Assembly (NCBI GenBank): GCA_900551115.1
Contig: URUY01000008.1
Span: 56,580 to 120,579, forward strand
Source: an uncultured Lachnospiraceae bacterium
Lineage (GTDB): Bacteria > Bacillota > Clostridia > Lachnospirales > Lachnospiraceae
Direction: 5' to 3'
Length of the DNA: 64,000 bases
Shown here: positions 53,067-62,183 of the stretch, piece by piece
Layout of the letters: every line of letters begins with the position of its first letter
Numbering within the stretch: the first letter of the stretch is position 1
Notes under the pieces: generated by a model
What the model was told of the DNA's origin: nothing
The model's input: the letters and a program-made list of their open reading frames with translations, nothing else
The model's database searches: none
Program-made: the position numbers and the translations under genes

Positions 53067-53117
53067 TCTTCATTCCTCCAGCCTTTTACCGGTACTCTTA
53101 AAATAAACCCATTGTAA

Positions 53118-53146
53118 ATTATACTAATTTTGGAATATAATGTCTA
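53118..53146 (-). promoter_or_regulatory. Promoter of the ATP synthase operon
   Basis: On the minus strand, TAGACA (53141-53146), 17 bases and TATAAT (53118-53123), about 50 bases before the first gene. Confidence 0.82.
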
Positions 53147-53288
53147 GCTGTTTTAAACATTTTAAACAAGTTTTATCTTCTTTTTATTTGACTTCATGTT
53201 CCTACTGGTGTAGTATTTTGATAATTACTATTTTTATGCAGCCCACTTGTATCCGATTATTTTCTCATTTCAAGATGGAGGGGTGTTG

Positions 53289-53768
53289 ATGAGCCTGCTG
53301 ACCCTTTACCGCAAGCGTCTTATTCCATATGAGTGCATTCCGTTAAAAAATGATATTATTGTCAAACAGACTGCTGACTTTATCGTCACAAGCTGGCAAA
53401 CCTTAAATCCCAAAACCGCGTTCCAATACGGTGCCTCCTGCTATTTTTTAAAGGAAGGATTTAAAGTCAGCAAATTCTACAAGGCGGACGGCAGCCTGTT
53501 CTGCACATACTGCGATATCGTGCGGTATGATTATAACGAAACCGACAGTTCCCTGACTGTAACCGACCTGCTTGCTGACGTCATCATAAAGCCCGATGGC
53601 ACTATTCAGGTTGTGGATTTGGACGAGCTGGCAGAGGCCTTCGACAAGGGATTGCTTTCCGACTCCGACATAAAGACTGCATTGTTTCAGCTTAACAGCC
53701 TTCTTTCCATTGCTTATAACGATGGTTTTGGTAAGCTGACCGGAGAGCTTGATGCGTTAGGATTATAA
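53289..53768 (+). CDS. DUF402-family protein
   Basis: A 159-residue soluble protein. The block VTDLLADVIIKPDGTIQVVD, followed by DLDELAEAFDKGLLS, is the DUF402 pattern: two acidic metal-binding strands and a helix that begins after the D-E-L turn. The N-terminal half forms the other side of the beta barrel. Family members include Ntdp-type nucleoside tri/diphosphate phosphatases and FomD hydrolases, so nucleotide or small-molecule hydrolysis is possible. GGAGGGGTGTTG precedes the ATG at 53289. It stands alone, divergent from the ATP synthase operon. Confidence 0.82.
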   Translation: MSLLTLYRKRLIPYECIPLKNDIIVKQTADFIVTSWQTLNPKTAFQYGASCYFLKEGFKVSKFYKADGSLFCTYCDIVRYDYNETDSSLTVTDLLADVIIKPDGTIQVVDLDELAEAFDKGLLSDSDIKTALFQLNSLLSIAYNDGFGKLTGELDALGL

Positions 53769-53858
53769 AAGCCGGAACGGAAGGTACATGGAAAAACCGG
53801 GAAATCACATGACTACCCGAAAATCAAGCAAACATAAAGCTATTGGTGTATACCGGAT

Positions 53859-53902
53859 AAAGAATCCCACAGACTTTTTAATCAGTCTGTGGGATTCTTT
53901 TA
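53859..53902. terminator. Bidirectional terminator, DUF402 gene and SleB-like gene
   Basis: AAAGAATCCCACAGACT and AGTCTGTGGGATTCTTT make a perfect 17-bp stem around an 8-base loop. A-run and T-run flanks suit both convergent transcripts. Confidence 0.93.
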
Positions 53903-55063
53903 ATAGAAAACATGTCCTCCGATATTGATACCGGTCAGTCCCTCAATCGGGGTCCTAAAGTACAGGCAATTGCCTACATTTGTCATTCCGGCCATTGCTT
54001 CATCAGCTGCCCTGTAGCAGCTTTCTGTTGCCCTTCCCGATGCCAGCACCACCTCTAATCTGCCGCTGCCTACCGGTGAAAACTGGCTTTTCTGGTAAAT
54101 AACGCCCACTACGGTATCAGGGTAGCGGGAGCTTAAAACCCTGTTCATGACTACAGCGCCTACCGCCAGCTGTCCTTCGTAGGGTTCACCGCCTGCCTCA
54201 CAGTAAATGATAGCTGCCAAAAGTGCCCTGTCACCGTCTGCAAAGGTCACTTCCGAGATATCTCTCCACGCTGCATTGGCTGCTGCCTGAGACAGTCTCT
54301 TCTCCTCTGCGATTTTCTTTCGCAAGGCTTCGATATCCTCTTCCGCCTTTTTCATCTGGGCCTCATAAGCAAGTGCTTTTTCTTCTGCCTCGGAAATTTT
54401 ATCACCGTACTTGTTAATGCTGTTGGAGGTCTGGCTAATCAAACCTGCCACCTTGCTTTTTTCTGCCTCTGCCGCCACCTTAAGCCCGTCCAATTCAGCC
54501 TTGTCCCGTTCCAGAACAGCTTCCTTTTCTTCTATCAGTTTTCTGGTAGCCTCATATTCATCCAGCATCTTTTTATCATATTCCGCCATCGCAGAAAAAT
54601 AATCGCTGTAGTTCAAGAAATCGCTGATGCTGCTTACGGAAAAAAACAGCTCCAGATAATCCATTTCCCCTTCCATATACATATACTGAATACGCTGTTC
54701 CATGCAATCATACTGCCAGCTTTCCAGCTCTCTTGCCTCTGCAAGCTCCGCCTGAGTCACCTCTATCTCATGCTCCTTATCCTTTATCTGCTGTTCGAGG
54801 CTTTCTAAATTTGCACTGACTTCCACAAGCTGTTCATTCAGATTTTTAAGCTCTGACTGTAAATCAGCTTCGGCATCCTTTAAATCATCCAGCTGCTCAT
54901 TATGCTCATCTATCTTATCCTGCAGCTCTGACTTATCCTTCAGCGCATCATCCAGTTGTTCCTGTGTGGTAGTTGCGTAAGTTATGGACGGCACATCACA
55001 AATCAGCACTGCAAGCAGTACCAATAATGCAATCCTCCCCCTACGCAGGGCCATGTTTCTCAT
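53900..55063 (-). CDS. Exported cell wall hydrolase with coiled coil and SleB domain
   Basis: A 387-residue protein with a signal peptide (about 1-30), a long coiled coil (about 35-255; repeated heptads such as LKDAEADLQSELKNLNEQL), and a C-terminal Hydrolase_2/SleB domain (about 275-387). LLAAIIYCEAGGEPYEGQLA contains the expected catalytic Glu, and AVVMNRVLSSRYPDTVVGVIY follows. Coiled coils of this kind resemble the N-terminal part of CwlO- and PcsB-type hydrolases, which contact FtsEX; SleB domains cleave spore or cell-wall peptidoglycan. A role in division or germination is possible. Confidence 0.92.
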   Translation of the reverse strand: MRNMALRRGRIALLVLLAVLICDVPSITYATTTQEQLDDALKDKSELQDKIDEHNEQLDDLKDAEADLQSELKNLNEQLVEVSANLESLEQQIKDKEHEIEVTQAELAEARELESWQYDCMEQRIQYMYMEGEMDYLELFFSVSSISDFLNYSDYFSAMAEYDKKMLDEYEATRKLIEEKEAVLERDKAELDGLKVAAEAEKSKVAGLISQTSNSINKYGDKISEAEEKALAYEAQMKKAEEDIEALRKKIAEEKRLSQAAANAAWRDISEVTFADGDRALLAAIIYCEAGGEPYEGQLAVGAVVMNRVLSSRYPDTVVGVIYQKSQFSPVGSGRLEVVLASGRATESCYRAADEAMAGMTNVGNCLYFRTPIEGLTGINIGGHVFY

Positions 55064-55152
55064 TCAGCATTCCTCTTCTTTCCATACATCTGTTTTATAC
55101 AGTACCGTCATGGGGTGCTTTCTGACAGACCGCTTTCTGCACCGCTCTACGC

Positions 55153-55644
55153 TCAGACTTCCAGACCAATTACCCTGCCCGTTCTGTGATACTGCTCATA
55201 GACAACGCCTGCCGCCTCCATCATCTTCTTCGATGCAATGGTTGATGGACTGAACGCATATTTGTCGCTGTCATACACTACTTTTTTGATACCTGCCTGT
55301 ATAATTGCTTTCGTACATTCATTGCAGGGAAACAAGGACACGTAAAGCTTTGTGCCTTCCAGGGAACCGCCTCTGTAATTCAGAATGGCATTCAGTTCCC
55401 CATGTGTCACATAAGGGTACTTTGTTTCCAATTCCTCGCCTTCCCTTGCCCACGGAAATTTTTCATCGGAGCAGCCGATAGGAAATCCGTTATACCCCAT
55501 GGATAGAATCTTGTTGTCGCTGCTTACAATACAGGCTCCCACCTGCGTATTAGGGTCTTTGGAGCGCATCCCCGACAAATGGGCAATTCCCATGAAATAC
55601 TCGTCCCAACTGATATAGTCTTCTCTCTTCTCTGTATTTGCCAT
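55153..55644 (-). CDS. comEB: Deoxycytidylate deaminase (ComEB-like)
   Basis: Turns dCMP to dUMP for dTMP synthesis. The 163-residue protein has the zinc motif HGELNAIL (His and catalytic Glu) and PCNECTKAII (two Cys). SIGYNGFP-like SMGYNGFPIGCSD is also typical. It starts 12 bases after upp, with which it is co-transcribed. Confidence 0.93.
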   Translation of the reverse strand: MANTEKREDYISWDEYFMGIAHLSGMRSKDPNTQVGACIVSSDNKILSMGYNGFPIGCSDEKFPWAREGEELETKYPYVTHGELNAILNYRGGSLEGTKLYVSLFPCNECTKAIIQAGIKKVVYDSDKYAFSPSTIASKKMMEAAGVVYEQYHRTGRVIGLEV

Positions 55645-55656
55645 TGATACTCCCCG

Positions 55657-56286
55657 TTATTTTGTACCAAAAATCCTATCGCCCGCATCGCCCAGTCCCG
55701 GCACGATATAACCATGGTCATTCAGTCTCTCATCCAACGCGCCGATATACATATCTACATCCGGGTGTGCTTCCTTCATTTTTTCAACGCCCTCCGGTGC
55801 TGCAATAATACACATAAAGTGGATATTTTTGCATCCTTTATCCTTAAGCATCTGGATAGCTGCTATAGAGGAACCGCCGGTTGCCAGCATAGGGTCTACC
55901 ACAAAAACTTCTCTTTCCGCACAGTCTGCCGGCAGCTTGCAGTAATATTCCACAGGGTTTAAGGTCTCGGGATCCCTGTAAAGACCGATATGGCCTACTT
56001 TTGCTGCAGGAATCAGTTCGAGGACGCCGTCCACCATACCAAGGCCTGCCCTCAGGATGGGAACAATCGCCATTTTCTTTCCCATTAACTCCTTAGCCGT
56101 TGTTGTGCAGATAGGGGTCTCAATTTCCACATCAGAAAGCTTTAAATCCCTGGTTGCTTCATAACAAATCAGCATGGCAATTTCACCGATAGTCTGCCTG
56201 AAGTCCTTGGTTCCTGTTTCCTTTCTTCTGATATACCCGATTTTGTGCTGAATCAGTGGATGATCCATAACCACTATTTTTGCCAT
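55657..56286 (-). CDS. upp: Uracil phosphoribosyltransferase
   Basis: Salvages uracil with PRPP to UMP. The 209-residue protein starts MAKIVVMDHPLIQHKIGYIR, has ILRAGLGMVDGVLELIPAAK and the PRPP loop VVDPMLATGGSSIAAIQML (about 128-147), and ends with DAGDRIFGTK, all family features. It is driven by its own promoter at 56360-56388 and is followed by comEB. Confidence 0.98.
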   Translation of the reverse strand: MAKIVVMDHPLIQHKIGYIRRKETGTKDFRQTIGEIAMLICYEATRDLKLSDVEIETPICTTTAKELMGKKMAIVPILRAGLGMVDGVLELIPAAKVGHIGLYRDPETLNPVEYYCKLPADCAEREVFVVDPMLATGGSSIAAIQMLKDKGCKNIHFMCIIAAPEGVEKMKEAHPDVDMYIGALDERLNDHGYIVPGLGDAGDRIFGTK

Positions 56287-56359
56287 TTTGCTACCTCCGC
56301 TTATCTTCTCTTTATTGTATTTTGCCGATACCCCTCCGGCTGTTATAATATCTTACAAT

Positions 56360-56388
56360 ATTATACTATAATGCCACCCAAATCACAA
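56360..56388 (-). promoter_or_regulatory. Promoter of upp-comEB
   Basis: On the minus strand, TTGTGA (56383-56388), 17 bases and TATAAT (56360-56365), beginning just after the rpiB stop. Confidence 0.78.
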
Positions 56389-56393
56389 GGCAG

Positions 56394-56819
56394 CTATTCA
56401 ATCTGTCCGATTCTGCGATTGTGTTTTTCTTCATCGGAAAAAGGAGTATTTAAAAAGGTTTCCACAATATCCAGTGCCAGATTCGGCCCTACAATGCCGC
56501 CTCCCATAGCCAGCATGTTGGCATTGTTGTGCAGTCTTGTCATTTTGGCCGAAAAGCTGTCCTGACAGAGTGCGCAGCGTACGCCCTTCACCTTGTTGGC
56601 TACCATGGAAATACCGATACCTGTAGTACAGATGACAATGCCTCTTTCACATTCGCCCGAGGCAACGGCCTCCGCTGCTGCCCGTCCGAATACCGGATAG
56701 TCGCAGGAATTTTTATCCTTGCAGCCAAAATCCTTATAGGCAATTCCGTTTTCCTCCAAATATCCGATTACAGCCTGCTTTAAATCATAACCGCCGTGGT
56801 CACTTCCTATTGCTATCAT
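56394..56819 (-). CDS. rpiB: Ribose 5-phosphate isomerase B
   Basis: Interconverts ribose-5-phosphate and ribulose-5-phosphate in the pentose phosphate pathway. The 141-residue protein begins MIAIGSDHGGYDLKQAVIGY. ICTTGIGISMVANK holds the catalytic Cys (about residue 64), and FSAKMTRLHNNANMLAMGG is the phosphate-binding region. GalactOse-phosphate isomerase LacA/B is a relative, but the length and motifs favour RpiB. It lies between the Sua5-like gene and upp. Confidence 0.95.
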   Translation of the reverse strand: MIAIGSDHGGYDLKQAVIGYLEENGIAYKDFGCKDKNSCDYPVFGRAAAEAVASGECERGIVICTTGIGISMVANKVKGVRCALCQDSFSAKMTRLHNNANMLAMGGGIVGPNLALDIVETFLNTPFSDEEKHNRRIGQIE

Positions 56820-56878
56820 AACTCTTCTCCCTTCTTATTTATTATATTCTCAGGTCATTGTGAAACTGTTTCGTGCAA

Positions 56879-57943
56879 TTATACCTTTATCAGACGGTGC
56901 CCCGCTGCCTTTAAAAGCCGGTTCATAACCGCCTGTCCGATGCCCGCACTGTCAAAAGCTTCCGAATACATGATTTCCACATTTTCATCATCAAATTCAC
57001 GCAGGATGCTGTAAAGGTGTCTGGCAACCGACAGCTCGTCCGTCCTGCTGCCCGCCGACTTTACCACATCTGCCAAATACGCTCCCACCGTTTCTTCTGT
57101 GCCGATAACACCCGTTTTCAAGCCTCTTTCCCTGTCTTTTCCTATCTGCCTGTTAATGTAGGCAGTCACCTTCCCGGGTTCTCCTGACACAATTGTCAGT
57201 TCTCCCTTCGGTGCATAATGGCGATATTTCATACCGGGTGCTTTCGGTGCCTGACCGCTTTTATCGGTTAAAACCGTCACATCCGTTTCCACCCTTCCAA
57301 GCACATCCGCAAGCATTTTTTCCGTCACATAGCCGGGACGCAGAATCTCCGCCGGTATTACCGTCAAATCCACAATCGTGGATTCCAGACCGATTCCTAC
57401 CTCTCCGCCGTCAATCACCATGTCGATACGTCCGTCCATGTCCTCTAACACATACTTTGCCAAGGTTGGACTGGGTTTACCCGAAGTATTGGCACTGGGC
57501 GCCGCCACATAGCCTCCCGCCTGTGCAATCAGTGCCTGCGCCGTCTTATGGGAAGGAAAGCGGACTGCTACCGTATCAAGGCCGCCGGTTGTCTCATAGG
57601 GCACTGCGTCAGCTTTTGGCAGAATCATCGTAAGGGGACCGGGCCAGAAAACATCCGCCAGTTTTTTTGCATCTGCAAGCATCCGGCCATGTTCCGGCTT
57701 GTCCGAAACTATTTTGCAGATATCCTCCCATCTGCATATATGCACTATGAGCGGATTGTCGGAGGGTCTCCCCTTTGCCGCATATATCTTTTTAGAAGAG
57801 GACGGATTTAAGGCATCTCCCCCCAGACCGTAAACCGTTTCCGTAGGGAAAGCCACCAAACCGCCGCTTTTTATAATGCTTCCGGCTTCTGCCAGACAGC
57901 TTTTATCATCCTCTTCCATACACGTCACTACTTTGGTATTCAT
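56879..57943 (-). CDS. tsaC: L-threonylcarbamoyladenylate synthase (Sua5/TsaC type)
   Basis: Makes threonylcarbamoyl-AMP, the precursor of t6A37 in tRNAs that read ANN codons. The protein is the two-domain Sua5 form of 354 residues: a YrdC-like domain (about 1-200: GGLVAFPTETVYGLGGDAL, ...VAAPSANTSGKPSPT) and a C-terminal Sua5 domain (about 225-354). The frame extends to 57961, but that ATG lacks a site, while AAGGTTGCGGAA precedes the ATG at 57943. It lies 21 bases after the YqeY-like gene. Confidence 0.93.
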   Translation of the reverse strand: MNTKVVTCMEEDDKSCLAEAGSIIKSGGLVAFPTETVYGLGGDALNPSSSKKIYAAKGRPSDNPLIVHICRWEDICKIVSDKPEHGRMLADAKKLADVFWPGPLTMILPKADAVPYETTGGLDTVAVRFPSHKTAQALIAQAGGYVAAPSANTSGKPSPTLAKYVLEDMDGRIDMVIDGGEVGIGLESTIVDLTVIPAEILRPGYVTEKMLADVLGRVETDVTVLTDKSGQAPKAPGMKYRHYAPKGELTIVSGEPGKVTAYINRQIGKDRERGLKTGVIGTEETVGAYLADVVKSAGSRTDELSVARHLYSILREFDDENVEIMYSEAFDSAGIGQAVMNRLLKAAGHRLIKV

Positions 57944-57964
57944 TTCCGCAACCTTTTCCATGCT

Positions 57965-58402
57965 TTATTTACACAATTCTGCAACTACTTCGTTAATAAC
58001 CTTTCCTTCTGCCTTTCCTTTCAAAGAACCCATAACAGCCTTCATAATCATGCCTTTATTCTTCGTTGCAAGCTCCTCTGCAAAATGTCCGGCAATATAG
58101 CTTTTTACTTCCTCCGCTGACATCATTTTCGGTGCATACTCTGCAATGACATCATAACGCGCCTGATATTCCGCACGCAAATCCTCTCTCTCGGCAGGGC
58201 AGGTATCGAGCTGTTCTTTTACGGTTTTAAGCTCCTTTAAAATAACCCTGTCCACCAGTTTGGCAGGAATATCATCCCTGCAGCCTTCGTCAATTCCTAC
58301 TTTTTTTACTGCTGCTACCAGAGAAGAAATCGAATCCTTTCTGGCTTTATCCCTTGCTTTCATAGCTGCAATCATATCTGCTCTTAACTGTTCCAGTTCC
58401 AT
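57965..58402 (-). CDS. yqeY: GatB/YqeY-domain protein
   Basis: A 145-residue helical protein related to the tail domain of the GatB amidotransferase subunit. It begins MELEQLRADMIAAMKARDKA, has KDSISSLVAAVKKVGIDEG, and ends GKVINEVVAELCK. GGGAGGTTGTTTGAAA precedes the ATG at 58402; an upstream extension to 58471 covers the leader hairpin and is rejected. YqeY is thought to bind tRNA or help amidotransferases, but its function is not settled. It is followed closely by the Sua5-like gene. Confidence 0.92.
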   Translation of the reverse strand: MELEQLRADMIAAMKARDKARKDSISSLVAAVKKVGIDEGCRDDIPAKLVDRVILKELKTVKEQLDTCPAEREDLRAEYQARYDVIAEYAPKMMSAEEVKSYIAGHFAEELATKNKGMIMKAVMGSLKGKAEGKVINEVVAELCK

Positions 58403-58428
58403 TTTCAAACAACCTCCCAAAAAGATTA

Positions 58429-58460
58429 TCCGGCATATTTCATATGCCATGCCGGATATA
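58429..58460 (-). promoter_or_regulatory. Hairpin in the yqeY leader
   Basis: ATCCGGCAT and ATGCCGGAT (minus strand) make a 9-bp stem around a 12-base loop, then AATCTTTTTGGG just before the ribosome binding site. It could attenuate transcription or be a terminator of the upstream gene. A TATACT -10 at about 58460 on the minus strand precedes it. Confidence 0.6.
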
Positions 58461-58554
58461 GTATAGCACATTTTATTTGTGAAATCTATTCACAAAAAAC
58501 TTTTCCTTTCTGTTTCCTTCCTGTTTCATAAACAGTCAAAAAATGAGGCAGATT

Positions 58555-59259
58555 TCAGTCCGCCTCATTTAAATACTGTATAATGCCTAAATGTATCTCC
58601 CACGCCAGCTTTTCCTGATACTCTTCGGATATGAGCCTGTCAGCCTCCTCCCTGTTCGATAAAAAACCACATTCCACAATTACAATGGGCGTCTGTGTCT
58701 TTTTTAACAGATAGTAGCTGTCATTTGCCTTTACCTGACGTGTATTGTCCGGATCAACTCCCACTACCAGACGGTTCTGTATCTTTTCTGCCAGCTTCTG
58801 TCCTTCGTTGCTGCCGGTATAAAAAAACACCTGCGCGCCATGGACATACTCTTCCGAATAACTGTTTTGGTGAATGCTTACCGTTGCAATAGGATTGGTC
58901 TCTTCAATGATGCCGATACGTCTTTTCATATCCTGCACCTTCTTATTGGAAGCATTCTCATCATACAGGCCGCTTTCTGTTTCTCTGGTCATCACCACCC
59001 GGATATCGTCTGCCTCCAGATACTTTTTCACAAGCAGCGTAATCTTCAGATTCAAATCCTTTTCCAACGCACCGTTTATCCCTACTTTTCCCGGATCATC
59101 GCCGCCGTGTCCGGCATCCAAAACCACACAGGGACCGTCCGCCTTTAGTCCGGCTCCCGTTACAAGCCTTGCCGCCTCTTCCCAAAACACCGATGCCAGG
59201 ACAATCAGTACCAGCACCACAGCAATGCCTGTTACCATATACTGCTTTTGTTTCATCAT
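58555..59259 (-). CDS. cwlD: N-acetylmuramoyl-L-alanine amidase (CwlD-like)
   Basis: An exported zinc amidase of 234 residues. One N-terminal helix (about 8-28) leads to an Amidase_3 domain with VVLDAGHGGDDPGKVG (zinc His), then ATVSIHQNS (second zinc His) and VIVECGFLSNREEADRL with the catalytic Glu. CwlD makes the muramic-lactam of the spore cortex in Bacillus, and this length and organisation match it. A vegetative amidase is also possible. It sits in a run with other cell-wall genes. Confidence 0.88.
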   Translation of the reverse strand: MMKQKQYMVTGIAVVLVLIVLASVFWEEAARLVTGAGLKADGPCVVLDAGHGGDDPGKVGINGALEKDLNLKITLLVKKYLEADDIRVVMTRETESGLYDENASNKKVQDMKRRIGIIEETNPIATVSIHQNSYSEEYVHGAQVFFYTGSNEGQKLAEKIQNRLVVGVDPDNTRQVKANDSYYLLKKTQTPIVIVECGFLSNREEADRLISEEYQEKLAWEIHLGIIQYLNEAD

Positions 59260-59371
59260 ATATCCAAATGTATCCCATCTATCCCATACTTATCAAAATA
59301 TATGATAACTGCGGCAGTCTTATGCCCTGTATGCGGTTTTGCGCTGTATGCTTCGCTATCCCCTCCGCACT

Positions 59372-61096
59372 TTATTCCTGCTGAGTCAGATAAGCGGTAA
59401 TCAAATCCCATACGGCTGCCGGCTCATAGCCAAGTCTCCATGCTGCCACACCGCCCAAGTTGTAATTCTGCATTACATTCATCTTTACGCCAATGGACTG
59501 CATGTCCTCAATCCACATCTGATACCAGGTACCGTCTATTGTAACTTCCGCATAATTCTGTCCGGTTGCCTCATCCCACTTCTTTTCCATACCGTAGGTT
59601 GCAAGTACATTGTCCACACTGGTCATAGGATACGCCTCACTGGCGACCTCGGTTCCGGTTGTCTTCCAAAGTCTGGTGTAGAACGGCAATGCATTGATTA
59701 CCTTTTCGGAAGGAACGCTCTCCAACGTCTTTTCAATACCGTATCTTACATAGTCGATAGATGCCACAGAGCCGGCTTCTCCGCCTCCTGCCCAATGCTC
59801 ATCATAGCCCATGATAATCACGTAATCTGCCACAATACCCTGCTCTTCCAGGTCATAATAGGAATTGAAGTCATAAGGAACATAATTGTCCACGGAAAGC
59901 ACAAGACCGTTTGCCCGGCATCTGATGGACAGTTCACGTAAAAACTGCACAAAATGTTCTCCGGAGTCTGCACTGATACCTTCAAAGTCAATATTAATGC
60001 CGTCCATGCCGTATGCAAGAGCGTTTTCCATAATCTGATCAATAAGATAAGTCCTTGAAGTAGTGGCCGACAAAACCGTATAAATATCCACTTCTTCTCC
60101 GGTATCCGCCTTGTAATTGAAGTCATCCACAACGCCCCAGACCTCCAGTCCTTCACTGTGGGCTTTCTCCACATAGGCTGAGGAGGCAAAGCTCCGCAGA
60201 CTGCCTGCATTATCCTTTACACTGAACCAGGTAGGCGCAATGACAGTCAGCCCGTTTGTATTTGCCAGTACACTCCCCAGCGTGTCATTGCCTCCCTGCG
60301 CTGCAATGGCATGCCATCCTATACTGATTTTCTGTTCTTTATTAAGAGAGGTATACTCCGGCTCCGTATAATCGGTTACCGGCGTCCGGCTTTCCGTTCT
60401 CTCATTCTCGAGGAATTTATTTTCTACATAGCCGATAAAAGCATCCTCTGTCTTTACCTTGCACCAGGTCTCCATTTTTTCCAGTATTACAACCGTTTCA
60501 GCAGCAGCTATCTCCCTTAAGATAGGGCTCTTCACACCGCCAAGCTGTCTGACCGCCGTATCCTTTTTAATATCAGCCACCTGCTCATCAGACCATTCGG
60601 TATATAACTGCATATGATGGGGCTCGCCGTATATGTCATAGGAAAAATTGGTGTACTGCTTCACAAAATCCGCAGCAATATAATAGGTGGTATTCTCACC
60701 GCTTGTCCTTGAAAAGCTCAGCAGATATCCTGCGTCCTTTGCTTCTCCGTTCACCTGATATTCATTTGTGCCGACAGCAGTACGGATAATATCCGTAGGC
60801 GTCGTATATAATAAAAGCTGTTCCGTCTTATCTACATAAAAGCGGTCATTCAGATAGGCATGTACGGTAGACAAATCAAAATAACAGATACCGTCTGCCA
60901 TAACCGCCTTTTCCTCAATCAAATCATTCTGCAATACAATGGGCACTTCTTCTTCCTTGAGCATGCCGAAATATTCGTACAAATCTGCCTGTTCATGGGA
61001 ATAGGAATATTTTTCTATAATCTGTGAACCGAAGGCAACTCCTCCGATAATGACAATCAATACAACTGCAATCAATACTGGTATGGCTTTTTTCAT
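59372..61096 (-). CDS. Glycoside hydrolase family 18 protein with SH3-like domain
   Basis: An exported hydrolase of 574 residues. One N-terminal helix (about 4-24) is followed by an unusual stalk (about 40-185), a bacterial SH3-like region (about 195-240, AAAETVVILEKMETWCKVKT), and a GH18 TIM barrel (about 255-570). GMDGINIDFEGISADSGEHF holds the catalytic DxxDxDxE pattern with Glu about residue 372. Such proteins (YaaH-, YdhD- and SleL-like) often cleave spore cortex or peptidoglycan and have LysM or SH3 wall-binding parts. GGAGGAG precedes the ATG at 61096. Confidence 0.93.
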   Translation of the reverse strand: MKKAIPVLIAVVLIVIIGGVAFGSQIIEKYSYSHEQADLYEYFGMLKEEEVPIVLQNDLIEEKAVMADGICYFDLSTVHAYLNDRFYVDKTEQLLLYTTPTDIIRTAVGTNEYQVNGEAKDAGYLLSFSRTSGENTTYYIAADFVKQYTNFSYDIYGEPHHMQLYTEWSDEQVADIKKDTAVRQLGGVKSPILREIAAAETVVILEKMETWCKVKTEDAFIGYVENKFLENERTESRTPVTDYTEPEYTSLNKEQKISIGWHAIAAQGGNDTLGSVLANTNGLTVIAPTWFSVKDNAGSLRSFASSAYVEKAHSEGLEVWGVVDDFNYKADTGEEVDIYTVLSATTSRTYLIDQIMENALAYGMDGINIDFEGISADSGEHFVQFLRELSIRCRANGLVLSVDNYVPYDFNSYYDLEEQGIVADYVIIMGYDEHWAGGGEAGSVASIDYVRYGIEKTLESVPSEKVINALPFYTRLWKTTGTEVASEAYPMTSVDNVLATYGMEKKWDEATGQNYAEVTIDGTWYQMWIEDMQSIGVKMNVMQNYNLGGVAAWRLGYEPAAVWDLITAYLTQQE

Positions 61097-61112
61097 AGTA
61101 TGCTCCTCCAAT

Positions 61113-61141
61113 CATGTTTTTTATTATAACAAACTATGACC
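61113..61141 (-). promoter_or_regulatory. Promoter of the GH18 gene
   Basis: On the minus strand, ATGACG (61136-61141), 17 bases and TATAAT (61113-61118). The -35 is weak (4 of 6). Confidence 0.6.
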
Positions 61142-61298
61142 GCCACGTCATTACCATTTTTGACAAATTCCATTAAGATTCGATAAAACCGTACCGCCGG
61201 ACAAAGCAGGCCGGCAGAGAGGCATTCCCTTTACGGTATCCGCCCTGTCCGGCAGCCGGTTCATACGGGTATTGCACTGCACGGAGGCACTGACGCCT

Positions 61299-61511
61299 TT
61301 ATTTCCAGTCCGTTACCCTGTCATAGCGCAGCTCTTTCAGAATGCCGTTGTGATCCAGTACATAGTCCGCCATATAAGTCGAATCTTCACAAACGCATCT
61401 GTTTGCAATCAGCTCCGGTGTTGCCTGCTTTCCTTCCAGGAAAAGGTTTACGCCCGAATGCTGCATCTGTTCCAGCTTTTCTTTCAGACGCTGCTCATCT
61501 TCTTCATACAA
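61299..61511 (-). CDS. Small protein of unknown function (70 residues)
   Basis: An acidic, helical-looking cytoplasmic protein, with EEDEQRLKEKLEQMQHSG near the start, NRCVCEDSTYM with two cysteines two apart, and a C-terminal LDHNGILKELRYDRVTDW. The start is a TTG at 61511 behind AAGGAGGGACGAAC, an unusual but well-placed site. It is upstream of the GH18 gene on the same strand with a gap of about 200 bases. I do not recognise a family. Coding status rests on the strong ribosome binding site. Confidence 0.68.
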   Translation of the reverse strand: MYEEDEQRLKEKLEQMQHSGVNLFLEGKQATPELIANRCVCEDSTYMADYVLDHNGILKELRYDRVTDWK

Positions 61512-62183
61512 GTTCGTCCCTCCTTAACTGCGGGGCAGTGTTACACCATAAGAAAGCCTGTCCGTGATATTTTCCGAAACACCGTTTTCCCCCTTATTTT
61601 CTGTAACTCTTTTTGTAAAGCATTTTGTAAAAAAGATACCCCGGCTGTACAAGTTTGCTAAAACCACCTGTAAATTGAATTAAAACGAGCAAAAAAATTT
61701 GGAAATAATTAAATTAGAAACAGACACATAAGCCTGCAAGACATCCGCATACTATTATGGTAGTAAACAAATGCGGACAAGAATAATTTTACATTTCTAA
61801 ATTAAAGTGCCAAAAGAATACTTTCTAAAATATGGAAATCTGCTTTGAACGATAAAGCGTAGATATAACTTAAGATAACCCTGATGATTAGAAAGAAGAA
61901 ATAAATGTACCGCCTTGCCTCCCTTCCGTACAGACTGCCGGAGGCATCTTAGGGTTTTATTATAAACACTGGAAATTTATTTTGCAAGCAGAATATTTTA
62001 TTTTTTAAAAATTTATTAAAAATCGTTAAACTGCGCCGGTGCTATTGACTTAGAGGTGTGAAAAGTATAAGATACTTTTAATCAGATTTCACAGGAGTTT
62101 CAGTCACCAACCAACTAAAGTGCAGTATCTTAAGTAGTAAGAAATATTGCAGGCATACCTGCGATATTCACGAGGAGGTTAGC
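61512..62183 (+). other. Long non-coding region before mecA
   Basis: No gene is visible in this 672-base AT-rich stretch. It holds an inverted repeat TCCGCAT/ATGCGGA (61744-61777), a GCCTCC/GGAGGC hairpin (61917-61945) followed by TTTTATT that may terminate some transcript, and an AAGATACT/AGTATCTT inverted repeat (62069-62131) that spans the mecA leader. The mecA promoter is at 62045-62073. A small RNA gene is possible but not supported by a clear promoter-terminator pair. Confidence 0.6.
62045..62073 (+). promoter_or_regulatory. Promoter of mecA
   Basis: TTGACT (62045-62050), 17 bases and TAAGAT (62068-62073), about 110 bases before the ATG, giving a leader with an AAGATACT/AGTATCTT inverted repeat. 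Confidence 0.68.

Noticed and set aside
58477..58495. A standard Rex operator
   Set aside because: The arms fit, but the spacer is one base too long, so it is listed only as a Rex-like repeat.
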